Source of the DNA: Chiridota heheva
Lineage: Eukaryota; Echinodermata; Holothuroidea; Apodida; Chiridotidae
DNA: 64,000 bases
Reading direction: 5' to 3'
Assembly (NCBI GenBank): GCA_020152595.1
Contig: JAIGNY010000178.1
Span: 1 to 64,000, forward strand
The notes beneath the pieces are model-generated. The model saw nothing but the letters and a program-made list of their open reading frames with translations. It was not told the origin of the DNA and searched no databases. The position numbers and the translations under genes were made by a program. Shown here in pieces: positions 22,858 through 34,000 of this stretch (the stretch's first letter is position 1; each line of letters opens with the position of its first letter).

Positions 22858-24057
22858 CTTTTCTTTGCATGTGTACGTACTATTTTTGTTTCCTTGTTTT
22901 CCATAAATGCTTTCCCCTTAAACGCTAATTGTTTTGTGATGTAGGAAGATATTTAACATTCAGGCCAAATTTTATTTTTGTCTCAACTGAAGGAAATTTC
23001 ATGAAAATTGAAGGAAACTTAAAGCAAATTTCCCAATAATCAAAGAAAATTTTCAAAATTGGAGATTTCCCAAAAATTGAAAATTCCGGAAGAAAAGATG
23101 CCATGGAATCTGACTCTTCAAATCAATTATTAGACCTTCATTATTGGGGGACCAAAATGGTACTTGGCACTCCAATAAAATTATTGGAGGGGCCTTGGCC
23201 CCTCTGGCCCCTGGTTCCAATGCCACTGCATGGTAAACAGTGACAAGACTAGCTTGGAAGGGAACAGAACCACATTATCATTCATGTCAATGTCAGTATC
23301 AAGTCTATAGACTGGCTTTCACACTACCATGAAGTTGAGGAAAGTATTCTCTGTAGTAATGTAATAGCAATACCCCTTAACATCTGAGTACGGACAGTTA
23401 GCAACAACTTGAGCTTTAATTTGGAACACAATATGCAAAATAGCAAAAGGTTTCATCAAAATTGGTTAAAAATGAACCAGTGTACAGAATTGTTTATTTT
23501 AAGGCCTTATCATAATAAGTTATTTTTGCAACTTTTGATCCATTGCTTTGATCAGCCATATCTCAGAAACTACAGGTGCTTTTGACATAATTTGAAGACA
23601 ACTCTCTTCAGAATTGAAAGCTCCCTCTGGTGCATATGAGATCTACCTGTCCATATACCTTTAATTTCTACATATTCCAATATACCATGAGCCATAAATA
23701 TCCAACCATGGATATTTGACTCTGATAGATTTGGTGCTGTGTGCACCCAACATTCATAAATGCACCCCGCCCCCTACACCCACACACCCGCACCCACACA
23801 CACACCCAAAAAATGCTATTCATTGTTTTTTTGCATTGGATTATAATAAGTATAACTAAAAAGATGTTCATATTTTGCCCCAATCATGCTTTGCTCCCCC
23901 AATCATGCTTTGTCCCCAGTCATGCTTTGCCCCTCCAACTAAAATCTCTTAAAGCCCCTGATGATAAATGAGATCACATATGTGTGTGAAGGGGTTCAAT
24001 AATTTTTGAGGATGATTGCTTTAGGTGCTGTGCAGTGGTATAACCAGGGCTCGATCT
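22858..24057. other. Intronic repeats, no gene seen
   Basis: 22980-23100 carries the GAAGGAAATTTCATGAAAATTG degenerate repeat. 23130-23230 resembles an interspersed repeat end. 23760-23815 is a CACACCC-rich tract. 23880-23940 repeats CAATCATGCTTTGCCCC. Confidence 0.4.
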
Positions 24058-24111
24058 ACTTCCAAATTGAATTTTGTCCCCAAATTGTAGTTCACATTCC
24101 CAAGTTCTATA

Positions 24112-24970
24112 GCTGGCTACAGTGTATATCACAGTGGCAGTGTCACAGCTGGTACAGTGTATATCACAGTGGCAGTGTCACAGCTGGTACAGTGTATATC
24201 ACAGTGGCAGTGTCACAGCTGGCTACAGTGTATATCACAGTGGCAGTGTCACAGCTGGCTACAGTGTATATCACAGTGGCAGTGCCACAGCTGGCTACAG
24301 TGTATATCACAGTGGCAGTGTCACAGCTGGTACAGTGTATATCACAGTGGCAGTGTCACAGCTGGCTACAGTGTATATCACAGTGGCAGTGTCACAGCTG
24401 GCTACAGTGTATATCACAGTGGCAGTGTCACAGCTGGCTACAGTGTATATCACAGTGGCAGTGTCACAGCTGGTACAGTGTATATCACAGTGGCAGTGTC
24501 ACAGCTGGCTACAGTGTATATCACAGTGGCAGTGTCACAGCTGGCTACAGTGTATATCACAGTGGCAGTGTCACAGCTGGTACAGTGTATATCACAGTGG
24601 CAGTGTCACAGCTGGCTACAGTGTATATCACAGTGGCAGTGTCACAGCTGGCTACAGTGTATATCACAGTGGCAGTGTCACAGCTGGTACAGTGTATATC
24701 ACAGTGGCAGTGTCACAGCTGGCTACAGTGTATATCACAGTGGCAGTGTCACAGCTGGCTACAGTGTATATCACAGTGGCAGTGTCACAGCTGGCTACAG
24801 TGTATATCACAGTGGCAGTGTCACAGCTGGCTACAGTGTATATCACAGTGGCAGTGTCACAGCTGGCTACAGTGTATATCACAGTGGCAGTGTCACAGCT
24901 GGCTACAGTGTATATCACAGTGGCAGTGTCACAGCTGGCTACAGTGTATATCACAGTGGCAGTGTCACAG
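24112..24970. repeat. 35/36-bp minisatellite, about 24 units
   Basis: The 36-bp unit starts CTGGCTACAGTGTATATCAC and ends AGTGGCAGTGTCACAG. A 35-bp variant lacks one C (CTGGTACAG). One unit has GCCACAG. All three plus frames stay open; the frame shifts at each 35-bp unit, giving 12-residue repeats (YITVAVSQLATV, CISQWQCHSWLQ, YHSGSVTAGYSV) that are not evidence of a protein. The array lies inside the intron just upstream of a decayed duplicate of the MIB exon. Confidence 0.96.
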
Positions 24971-25130
24971 CACACATGTATTTCCCATTTAAAAGACTGA
25001 TCAGCTTAATCTTAGAATTCTCTGCAAAACTGGAGACTATTACATGTAGAGAGACCGTAAAGCTCTGAAATATTTGTTCTTGGTAAGTCAGTATTTTCAG
25101 AATGTATCATATTATTGCAACTTTCTGTTT

Positions 25131-25200
25131 GGCAAATTACTCACTGGAGCAAGAGTCATAATAAGACAGAACCTTGGTGTATGGGACACTCTCTGGCACT
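25131..25200 (+). pseudogene. Decayed duplicate of the MIB/HERC2 first exon
   Basis: GGCAAATTACTCACTGGAGC followed by AAGAGTCATAATAAGACAG and AACCTTGGTGTATGGGACAC parallels the functional exon at 25473 (LLIGARVVIRQ, NLGVWD). The copy lacks 9 bases (EHE codons). It has lost the pyrimidine-rich acceptor (TTCTTCTATTCAAG is missing) and its donor. Flanking intron sequence is duplicated too, so this is a block duplication, not a retrocopy. Confidence 0.75.
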
Positions 25201-25472
25201 GTTTCTGAATTAATTGCGGTGGGGTATGATTGCTTTTATTGCCTTGCGGTGGTGAGTCAAAGGGTCCTACCCCCAAATTGAATTTTGCCCCCAAATCGCA
25301 ATTTGCACTCCAAATTTCTAGGCCTGATCAGCTAACTTAAGTCTGAGTCTATGCAAAGCTGGAAAACTATGTTTAGAGAAATAGGCTGTAAAGCTTTGAA
25401 GTGAAAATTTGTTTGGTTTGTCAGTATTTGAGAATTGAATAATTGTAACTTTCTACTTTTCTTCTATTCAAG

Positions 25473-25579
25473 AGAATGGCACATTACTCATTGGAGCAAG
25501 AGTTGTGATAAGACAGGAGCATGAGAACCTTGGTGTATGGGACCATGATTCCTGGAAGTCTTATCAGCAGATGAAAGAA
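25473..25579 (+). CDS. Exon encoding first half of a MIB/HERC2 domain
   Basis: The acceptor AG ends at 25472 and the exact donor GTAAGT starts at 25580. The exon contributes two bases to a split codon plus 35 codons: NGTLLIGARVVIRQ, then NLGVWDHDSWKSYQQMKE. GARVVRG..W.WG.QDG is the start of the MIB/HERC2 domain (Pfam Mib_herc2), found in mind bomb ubiquitin ligases and HERC2. Here the usual G-x-D-W pair is replaced by E-N-L-G-V-W-D-H-D, still recognisable. The start phase (1) matches the end phase of the Fn3 exon; the end phase is 0. Confidence 0.8.
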
Positions 25580-26411
25580 GTAAGTGTTTATTTATGTTTT
25601 ACGTTTTCATTATGAAATCTCTTGTGAATCTGTGCCTTAGAGAATGCAAGAGTAAGACTAGTCCACTCAGAAAGAGAGCTTATTTCTTTGTTAATACTTG
25701 AGGAGTAGCTTGAGGTTATTGCTAAGGCAATGTAATATTTTAAAGGTCTATGGACAGATACATAATAATATTTATGTTCAACGTACCACCCACCAAAAAG
25801 AGCCTGCATTAAATTCTTAATTTTAATAATCTCTGAGTTTTGAAAATAGTATGGGTAGTTTTCAAATTATGAGTACAGGTAATGAAATTTGGAATTTTGA
25901 AAAGTTTTGATATATTGCAAAAATGTGATGAACAGGAAATCCTCTTCATTCAAATTATTTTCCCCTTTTTGAAAGAGAAATGGCAGAGGGTTAAAAACAA
26001 TGGATTTACACAAGTAAATAGAGACTATGTTCATACAGTACATCACGAGAGTAACACAAAAATGTGCATATTTGCATAATAAATCCATAAGCTGTAAAGA
26101 CTTTGATGAATTTTTCTTCATGTTGTTTTAGTTTATTTTAGTTCAATTTAGCTAATGTTGCCTTTACCTGTCCATATACGAGTACAAATATTTTTCTTTC
26201 ATGTTGTATAATTACTGTATATCTGAATAGCATTTCATCAATATTGAGTGATTGCACATTAGATGTGCTTGTATGCATTATATCAAAGCCAGGCTGCATA
26301 AACCTAAACCCAACCAATCAACTATAGGATATAGGTCTTGGTCTAGAGTATTATGCAAGCATGATCTTTGCCTTCAGCTCTAAGCTACATCATTTTTATC
26401 TTTCTTCACAG
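25580..26411 (+). other. Intron between the MIB exons
   Basis: GTAAGT at 25580 and TTTCTTCACAG ending at 26411, phase 0. AT-rich with no other exon seen. ORFs within it have no coding character. Confidence 0.75.
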
Positions 26412-26522
26412 CATTCACCAGGTGTGGGGACAGTTACAGGATTGTATGATTGGAACAATACAATGGTCATTGTGACATGGGCCAATGGAAATCAATATGC
26501 CTATAACATGGGATACAAGTAA
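26412..26522 (+). CDS. Terminal exon: second half of the MIB/HERC2 domain and stop
   Basis: In phase 0 from a clear acceptor this encodes HSPGVGTVTGLYDWNNTMVI then VTWANGNQYAYNMGYK and TAA (26520-26522). G-x-V-G-T-V and V-x-W-x-N-G-x-x-x-x-Y-x-x-G are the second-half signatures of the MIB/HERC2 fold. The usual last strand (YDL.. after GY.G) is missing because the ORF stops after GYK. Either the protein ends here with a clipped domain, or a weak donor (GTAATT at 26519) leads to a further exon. No polyadenylation signal is obvious nearby. Confidence 0.78.
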   Translation, partial: HSPGVGTVTGLYDWNNTMVIVTWANGNQYAYNMGYK

Positions 26523-26668
26523 TTCATATCGACTGACACTCGCTCCTTTGGATACAGGAGATGTGCAGATCTGAGTCCATCAAATGAAAGGTTGCTGGAA
26601 AAAAGAAGGTGGCAGAGGCAGCTTACTTCAGTAAAAGATCTTGAACAAGTATGAAGGAAAGATCATTT

Positions 26669-26972
<304 letters not shown>

Positions 26973-27825
26973 GGTAGGAGACTTTCCACACTTTGTATAA
27001 ATCCTTACTACTTCCTCTCATGGCAAAGCAACTAAACTGTGTCACAACTGACCACGAGGTAAATATACAAACCCCTAAAACCCCGCTTGACTGACAGACC
27101 AGGGACCTGGACAGACTGTCAATCAAATCCTAACACTTCCTCTCCCCAGAGAAACATTAGATTTAAGCGCTGAGAAAAATGTCAAATAGGTATTTTCTCA
27201 TGAGATGCCGCACCCACCCAGCCTTATAGTCCTGCTTAACGGATGTAATTACGGTATTTGCACATTTGCCTAACACAAGGACATTAGGAAGAGGATGCAC
27301 CAAAATGTTTAAGAAAATCAAAGCTATCATCCTGGATTGTGATTGGTGGAAATACTTCACTGCTGTACAGCAGGTCACTGCTATCAGAGCAAATATCCAT
27401 TCCTGATTAACAGTCATGGAGAAATCTTCATTTTAAGGATCACTAGGCATTCCTTACAATCAGGGATTCTAGAAACCAAGCTAAGAGCTTTTGTTCTGTA
27501 GGTAAGAGCCATTATAACTGTTGATCAACAATGCTAATTTTAACATCTATTTACGATCCCAGCATAAAATGATTGGGTTGATAGAAGTGTAGAAATATCC
27601 AAACCAAAAGATTTTGCTTAATGAATCTTGTTGTTTAACTCATATTTTCTCAAATCGGGAGATTTTTGCAGCCCTAGCAGGAGATTTGTGAAGCTCTAGC
27701 GAGAGATTTTCGCAGTTCTACTAGCAGGAGATTTATGAAGCCCTAATGGGAAGCCCTAAACGGGGATTTTTGCACGTGACTCATGTCACCTGTCATTTGA
27801 AAGCTTGACTTTCGTCAAAAAATTT
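26973..27825. other. Non-coding sequence 3' of the Fn3/MIB gene
   Basis: 27650-27770 has a short imperfect repeat (GCAGGAGATTTNTGAAGCCCTA). 27797-27815 (ATTTGAAAGCTTGACTTTCG) already resembles the satellite unit that follows. No exon is seen. Confidence 0.4.
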
Positions 27826-28076
27826 GGCTAAGTCACGGCCTGATTCACTGGGTAACTCTATTGTGTTTTAACGAGATTAGTGTAATCCTGCTTTCTTTAA
27901 ACAAAACACACTTCACACCTCTTTACTGTCAGAGATACAACAATCCAGCAGGTAGTGCATAATAAGGCAAAGAAAGCCAAGCAGGCAGTCACAACAAAGG
28001 CTTCTGTGGAGATCACTTTAGTGAAACCAAGTGAACCTATACTATAGGTGCATGTAGCTTGCACAAAATACAGTGA
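27826..28076. repeat. Satellite module head H1
   Basis: A 250-bp block that precedes the satellite: GGCTAAGTCACGGCCTGATT through CCAGCAGGTAGTGCATAATA to CTATACTATAGGTGCATG. It recurs at 37396 and 40159. The potential terminal exon it contains (after CTCTTTACTGTCAG) is frameshifted in this copy by loss of one base (GAGATACAAC versus GAGACCACAAC). Confidence 0.8.
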
Positions 28077-31000
28077 CTATCAAAGTTAAAATAAATTTAC
28101 TGTGTGCTTGGCACAAATATCTGTTTTAAGTTCATATCTATTTCCTAAGAGGACTTGTGTAATACCAAAATGTGAAAGCTTGACTTTTCTCAAATTATGC
28201 ATATTATGTCTTTAAAAATACATATATAATGTTTTGAATGAAAATACTTATAATACTTCATAAACTTTTAAGCCCAAAGCCTGTGCTAATACATGGAAAT
28301 ACAGGTAAAACCCTGAAAACATGTGTCAGAACAATGAAAGAGTTATGTGAAAAAGTGTGTCAATGCGTGTCTTAATCCTTTTAAAGTTAAATAAATTCAC
28401 AGTGTGGTTGGCACAAATATCTGTTTTAAGTTCATATCTATTTCCTAGGAAGAATTGTGTAATACTAAATTTTGAAAGCTCGACTTTCCTCATATTATGT
28501 CTTTTATAAAATACATATATTATATTTTTAAATGAAAATACCTATAATACTTCATAAACTTTTAAGCCCAAAGCCTGTGCTAATACATGGAAATACAGGT
28601 AAAACCCTGAAAAAATGTGTCAGAACAATGAAAGAGTTATGTGAAAAAGTGTGTCAATGCGTGTCTTAATCCAATCAAACCTAAATAAATGCACTGTGTG
28701 GTTGGCACAAATATCTGTTTTTAAGTCCATATCTATTTCCTAGGAAGAAATGTGTAATACCAAATTTTGAAGCTTGACTTTCCTCATATTATATCTTTTA
28801 CAAAATACATATATTAATGTTTTTGAATGAAAATACCTATAATACTTATAAACTTTTAAGCCCAAAACATGTGCCAACACATGGAAATACGTGTAAACCC
28901 CTGAAAACCTGTGTCAGAACAATGAAAGAGTTCTGTGAAAAAGTGTGTCAATGCGTGTCTTAATCCTATCAAACCTAAATAAATGCACTGTGTGGTTGGC
29001 ACAAATATCTGTTTTTAAGGCCATATCTATTTCCTAGGAAGAACTGTGTAATACCAAATTTTGAAGCTTGACTTTCCTCATATTATATCTTTTACAAAAT
29101 ACATATTAATGTTTTTGAATAAAAATACCTATAATACTTCATAAACCTTTAAGCCCAAAACATGTGCCAACACATGGAAATACGTGTAAACCCCTGAAAA
29201 CCTGTGTCAGAACAATGAAAGAGTTATGTGAAAAAGTGTGTCAATGCGTGTCTTAATCCTATCAAACCTAGATAAATGCACTGTGTGGTTGGCACAAATA
29301 TCTGTTTTTAAGTCCATTTCTATTTCCTAGGAAGAATTGTGTAATACCAAATTTTGAAGCTTGACTTTCCTCATATTATGTCTTTTACAAAATACATATA
29401 TTATATTTGTAAATGAAAATACCTATAATACTTCATAAACTTTTAAGCCAAAAGCCTGTGCAAATACATGGAAATACGTGTAAAACCCTGAAAACATGTG
29501 TCAGAACAATGAAAGAGTTCTGTGAAAAAGTGTGTCAATGCATGTCTTAATCCTATCAAAGTTAAATAAATTCACAGGATCAAGTGATTGGCACAAATAT
29601 CTGTTTTAGGTCCATATCTATTTCCTAGAAAGCATTGTGTAATACCAAATTTTGAAAGCTCGACTTTCCTCATATTATGTCTTTTACAAAATACATATAT
29701 TATATTTGTAAATGAAAATACCTATAATACTTCATAAACTTTTAAGCCAAAAGCCTGTGCAAATACATGGAAATACGTGTAAAACCCTGAAAACATGTGT
29801 CAGAACAATGAAAGAGTTCTGTGAAAAAGTGTGTCAATGCATGTCTTAATCCTATCAAAGTTAAATAAATTCACAGGATCAAGTGATTGGCACAAATATC
29901 TGTTTTAGGTTCATATCTCTTTCTTAGGAAGATTTAAGTAATACCAATTTTTGAAGCTTGACTTTCCTTATATTATACCTTTTACAAAATACATATATTA
30001 TGTTTTTGAATGAAAATACCTATAATACTTCATAAACTTTTAAGCCCAAAACACGTGCCAACACATGGAAATACGTGTAAAACCCTGAAAACCTGTGTCA
30101 GAACAATGAAAGAGTCCTGTAAAAAAGTGTGTCAATGCGTGTCTCAATCCTATCAAAGTTAAATAAATTCACAGGATGAAGTGGTTGGCACAAATATCTG
30201 TTTTAAGTGCATATCTATTTCCTAGGAAGAATAGTGTAATACCAGATTTTGAAAGCTTGACTTTCCTCATATTATATCTTTTATAAAATACATATTACTG
30301 TTTTTGAATAAAAATACCTATAATACTTCATAAACTTTTAAGCCCAAAACACGTGCCAACACATGGAAATACGTGTAAAACCCTGAAAACCTGTGTCAGA
30401 ACAATGAAAGAGTTATGTGAAAAAGTGTGTCAATGCGTGTCTTAATCCTTTTAAAGTTAAATAATTTCACAGTGTGGTTGGCACAAATATCTGTTTTAAG
30501 TTCATATTTATTTCCTAGGAAGAATTGTGTAATACTAAATTTTGAAAGCTCGACTTTCCTCATATTATGTCTTTTATAAAATACATATATTATATTTTTA
30601 AATGAAAATACCTATAATACTTCATAAACTTTTAAGCCCAAAGCCTGTGCTAATACATGGAAATACAGGTAAAACCCTGAAAACATGTGTCAGAACAATG
30701 AAAGAGTTCTGTGAAAAAGTGTGTCAATGCATGTCTTAATCCTATCAAAGTTAAATAAAATCACAGGATGAAGTGATTGGCACAAATATCTGTTTTAGAT
30801 TCATATCTCTTTCTTAGGAAGATTTAAGTAATACCAATTTTGAAGCTTGACTTTCCTTATATTATATCTTTTATAAAATACATATTAATGTTTTTGAATA
30901 AAAATACCTATAATACTTTATAAACTTTTAAGCCCAAAACATGTGCCAACACATGGAAATACGTGTAAACCCCTGAAAACCTGTGTCAGAACAATGAAAG

Positions 31001-34000
31001 AGTTATGTGAAAAAGTGTGTCAATGCGTGTCTTAATCCAATCAAACCTAAATAAATGCACTGTGTGGTTGGCACAAATATATGTTTTTAAGGCCATATCT
31101 ATTTCCTAGGAAGAATTGTGTAATACCAAATTTTGAAGCTTGACTTTCCTCATATTATATCTTTTACAAAATGCATATATTATGTTTTTGAATGAAAATA
31201 CCTATAATACTTCATAAACTTTTAAGCCAAAATCATGTGCCAACACATGGAAATACGTGTAAAACCCTGAAAACCTGTGTCAGAACAATGAAAGAGTTCT
31301 GTGAAAAAGTGTGTCAATGCGTGTCTTAATCCTTTTAAAGTTAAATAAATTCACAGGATCAAGTGGTTGGCACAAATATCTGTTTTAAGTCCATATCTAT
31401 TTCCTAGAAAGCATTGTGTAATACCAAATTTTGAAAGCTCGACTTTCCTCATATTATGTCTTTTACAAAATACATATATTATATTTTTAAATGAAAATAC
31501 CTATAATACTTCATAAACTTTTAAGCCAAAAGCCTGTGCAAATACATGGAAATACGTGTAAAACCCTGAAAACATGTGTCAGAACAATGAAAGAGTTCTG
31601 TGAAAAAGTGTGTCAATGCATGTCTTAATCCTATCAAAGTTAAATAAATTCACAGGATCAAGTGATTGGCACAAATATCTGTTTTAGGTTCATATCTCTT
31701 TCTTAGGAAGATTTAAGTAATACCAATTTTGAAGCTTGACTTTCCTTATATTATATCTTTTACAAAATACATATATTATGTTTTTGAATGAAAATACCTA
31801 TAATACTTCATAAACTTTTAAGCCCAAAACATGTGCCAACACATGGAAATACGTGTAAAACCCTGAAAACCTGTGTCAGAACAATGAAAGAGTCCTGTAA
31901 AAAGTGTGTCAATGCGTGTCTCAATCCTATCAACGTTAAATAAATTCACAGGATGAAGTGGTTGGCACAAATATCTGTTTTAAGTGCATATCTATTTCCT
32001 AGGAAGAATAGTGTAATACCAGATTTTGAAAGCTTGACTTTCCTCATATTATATCTTTTATAAAATACATATTACTGTTTTTGAATAAAAATACCTATAA
32101 TACTTTATAAACTTTTAAGCCCAAAACATGTGCCAACACATGGAAATACGTGTAAACCCCTGAAAACCTGTGTCAGAACAATGAAAGAGTTATGTGAAAA
32201 AGTGTGTCAATGCGTGTCTTAATCCTTTTAAAGTTAAATAAATTCACTGTGTGGTTGGCACAAATATCTGTTTTAAGTTCATATCTATTTCCTAGGAAGA
32301 ATTGTGTAATACTAAATTTTGAAAGCTTGACTTTCCTCATATTATATCTTTTATAAAATTCATATATTATATTTTTAAATGAAAATACCCATAATACTTC
32401 ATAAACTTTTAAGCCCAAAGCCTGTGCTAATACATGGAAATACAGGTAAAACCCTGAAAACCTGTGTCAGAACAATGAAAGAGTTCTGTGAAAAAGTGTG
32501 TCAATGCGTGTCTTAATCCTTTTAAACTTAAATAAATTCACAGGATCAAGTGGTTGGCACAAATATCTGTTTTAAGTCCATATCTATTTCCTAGAAAGCA
32601 TTGTGTAATACCAAATTTTGAAAGCTCGACTTTCCTCATATTATGTCTTTTACAAAATACATATATTATATTTTTAAATGAAAATACCTATAATACTTCA
32701 TAAACTTTTAAGCCAAAAGCCTGTGCAAATACATGGAAATACGTGTAAAACCCTGAAAACATGTGTCAGAACAATGAAAGAGTTCTGTGAAAAAGTGTGT
32801 CAATGCATGTCTTAATCCTATCAAAGTTAAATAAATTCACAGGATCAAGTGATTGGCACAAATATCTGTTTTAGGTTCATATCTCTTTCTTAGGAAGATT
32901 TAAGTAATACCAATTTTTGAAGCTTGACTTTCCTTATATTATACCTTTTACAAAATACATATATTATGTTTTTGAATGAAAATACCTATAATACTTCATA
33001 AACTTTTAAGCCCAAAACATGTGCCAACACATGGAAATACGTGTAAAACCCTGAAAACCTGTGTCAGAACAATGAAAGAGTCCTGTAAAAAAGTGTGTCA
33101 ATGCGTGTCTCAATCCTATCAAAGTTAAATAAATTCACAGGATGAAGTGGTTGGCACAAATATCTGTTTTAAGTGCATATCTATTTCCTAGGAAGAATAG
33201 TGTAATACCAGATTTTGAAAGCTTGACTTTCCTCATATTATATCTTTTATAAAATACATATATTATGTTTTTGAATGAAAATACCTATAATACTTCATAA
33301 ACTTTTAAGCCCAAAACATGTGCCAACACATGGAAATACGTGTAAAACCCTGAAAACCTGTGTCAGAACAATGAAAGAGTTATGTGAAAAAGTGTGTCAA
33401 TGCGTGTCTTAATCCTTTTAAAGTTAAATAAATTCACAGTGTGGTTGGCACAAATATCTGTTTTAAGTTCATATCTATTTCCTAGGAAGAATTGTGTAAT
33501 ACTAAATTTTGAAAGCTGACTTTCCTCATATTATGTCTTTTATAAAATACATATATTATATTTTTAAATGAAAATACCTATAATACTTCATAAACTTTTA
33601 AGCCCAAAGCCTGTGCTAATACATGGAAATACAGGTAAAACCCTGAAAACATGTGTCAGAACAATGAAAGAGTTCTGTGAAAAAGTGTGTCAATGCATGT
33701 CTTAATCCTATCAAAGTTAAATAAATCACAGGATGAAGTGGTTGGCACAAATATCTGTTTTAGATTCATATCTCTTTCTTAGGAAGATTTAAGTAATACC
33801 AATTTTGAAGCTTGACTTTCCTTATATATATCTTTTATAAAATACATATTATGTTTTTGAATAAAAATACCTATAATACTTTATAAACTTTTAAGCCCAA
33901 AACATGTGCCAACACATGGAAATACGTGTAAACCCCTGAAAACCTGTGTCAGAACAATGAAAGAGTTATGTGAAAAAGTGTGTCAATGCGTGTCTTAATC

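Larger units (their letters stand above)
10222..25472 (+). other. Putative 15-kb intron between the Fn3 and MIB exons
   Basis: Bounded by GTAAGG (10222) and a TTCTTCTATTCAAG acceptor (ending 25472), both phase 1. Its contents are listed separately: a TTAA transposon, a partial SINE, a LINE with minisatellite, a 35/36-bp minisatellite and a decayed duplicate exon. No further convincing Fn3 or Ig exon was found. The intron call depends on the two flanking exons belonging to one gene. Confidence 0.55.

Noticed and set aside
24006-25068. Three overlapping 290-330-codon repeat proteins
   Set aside because: All three frames of the 35/36-bp minisatellite are open and frames swap at 35-bp units; no single protein is preserved.
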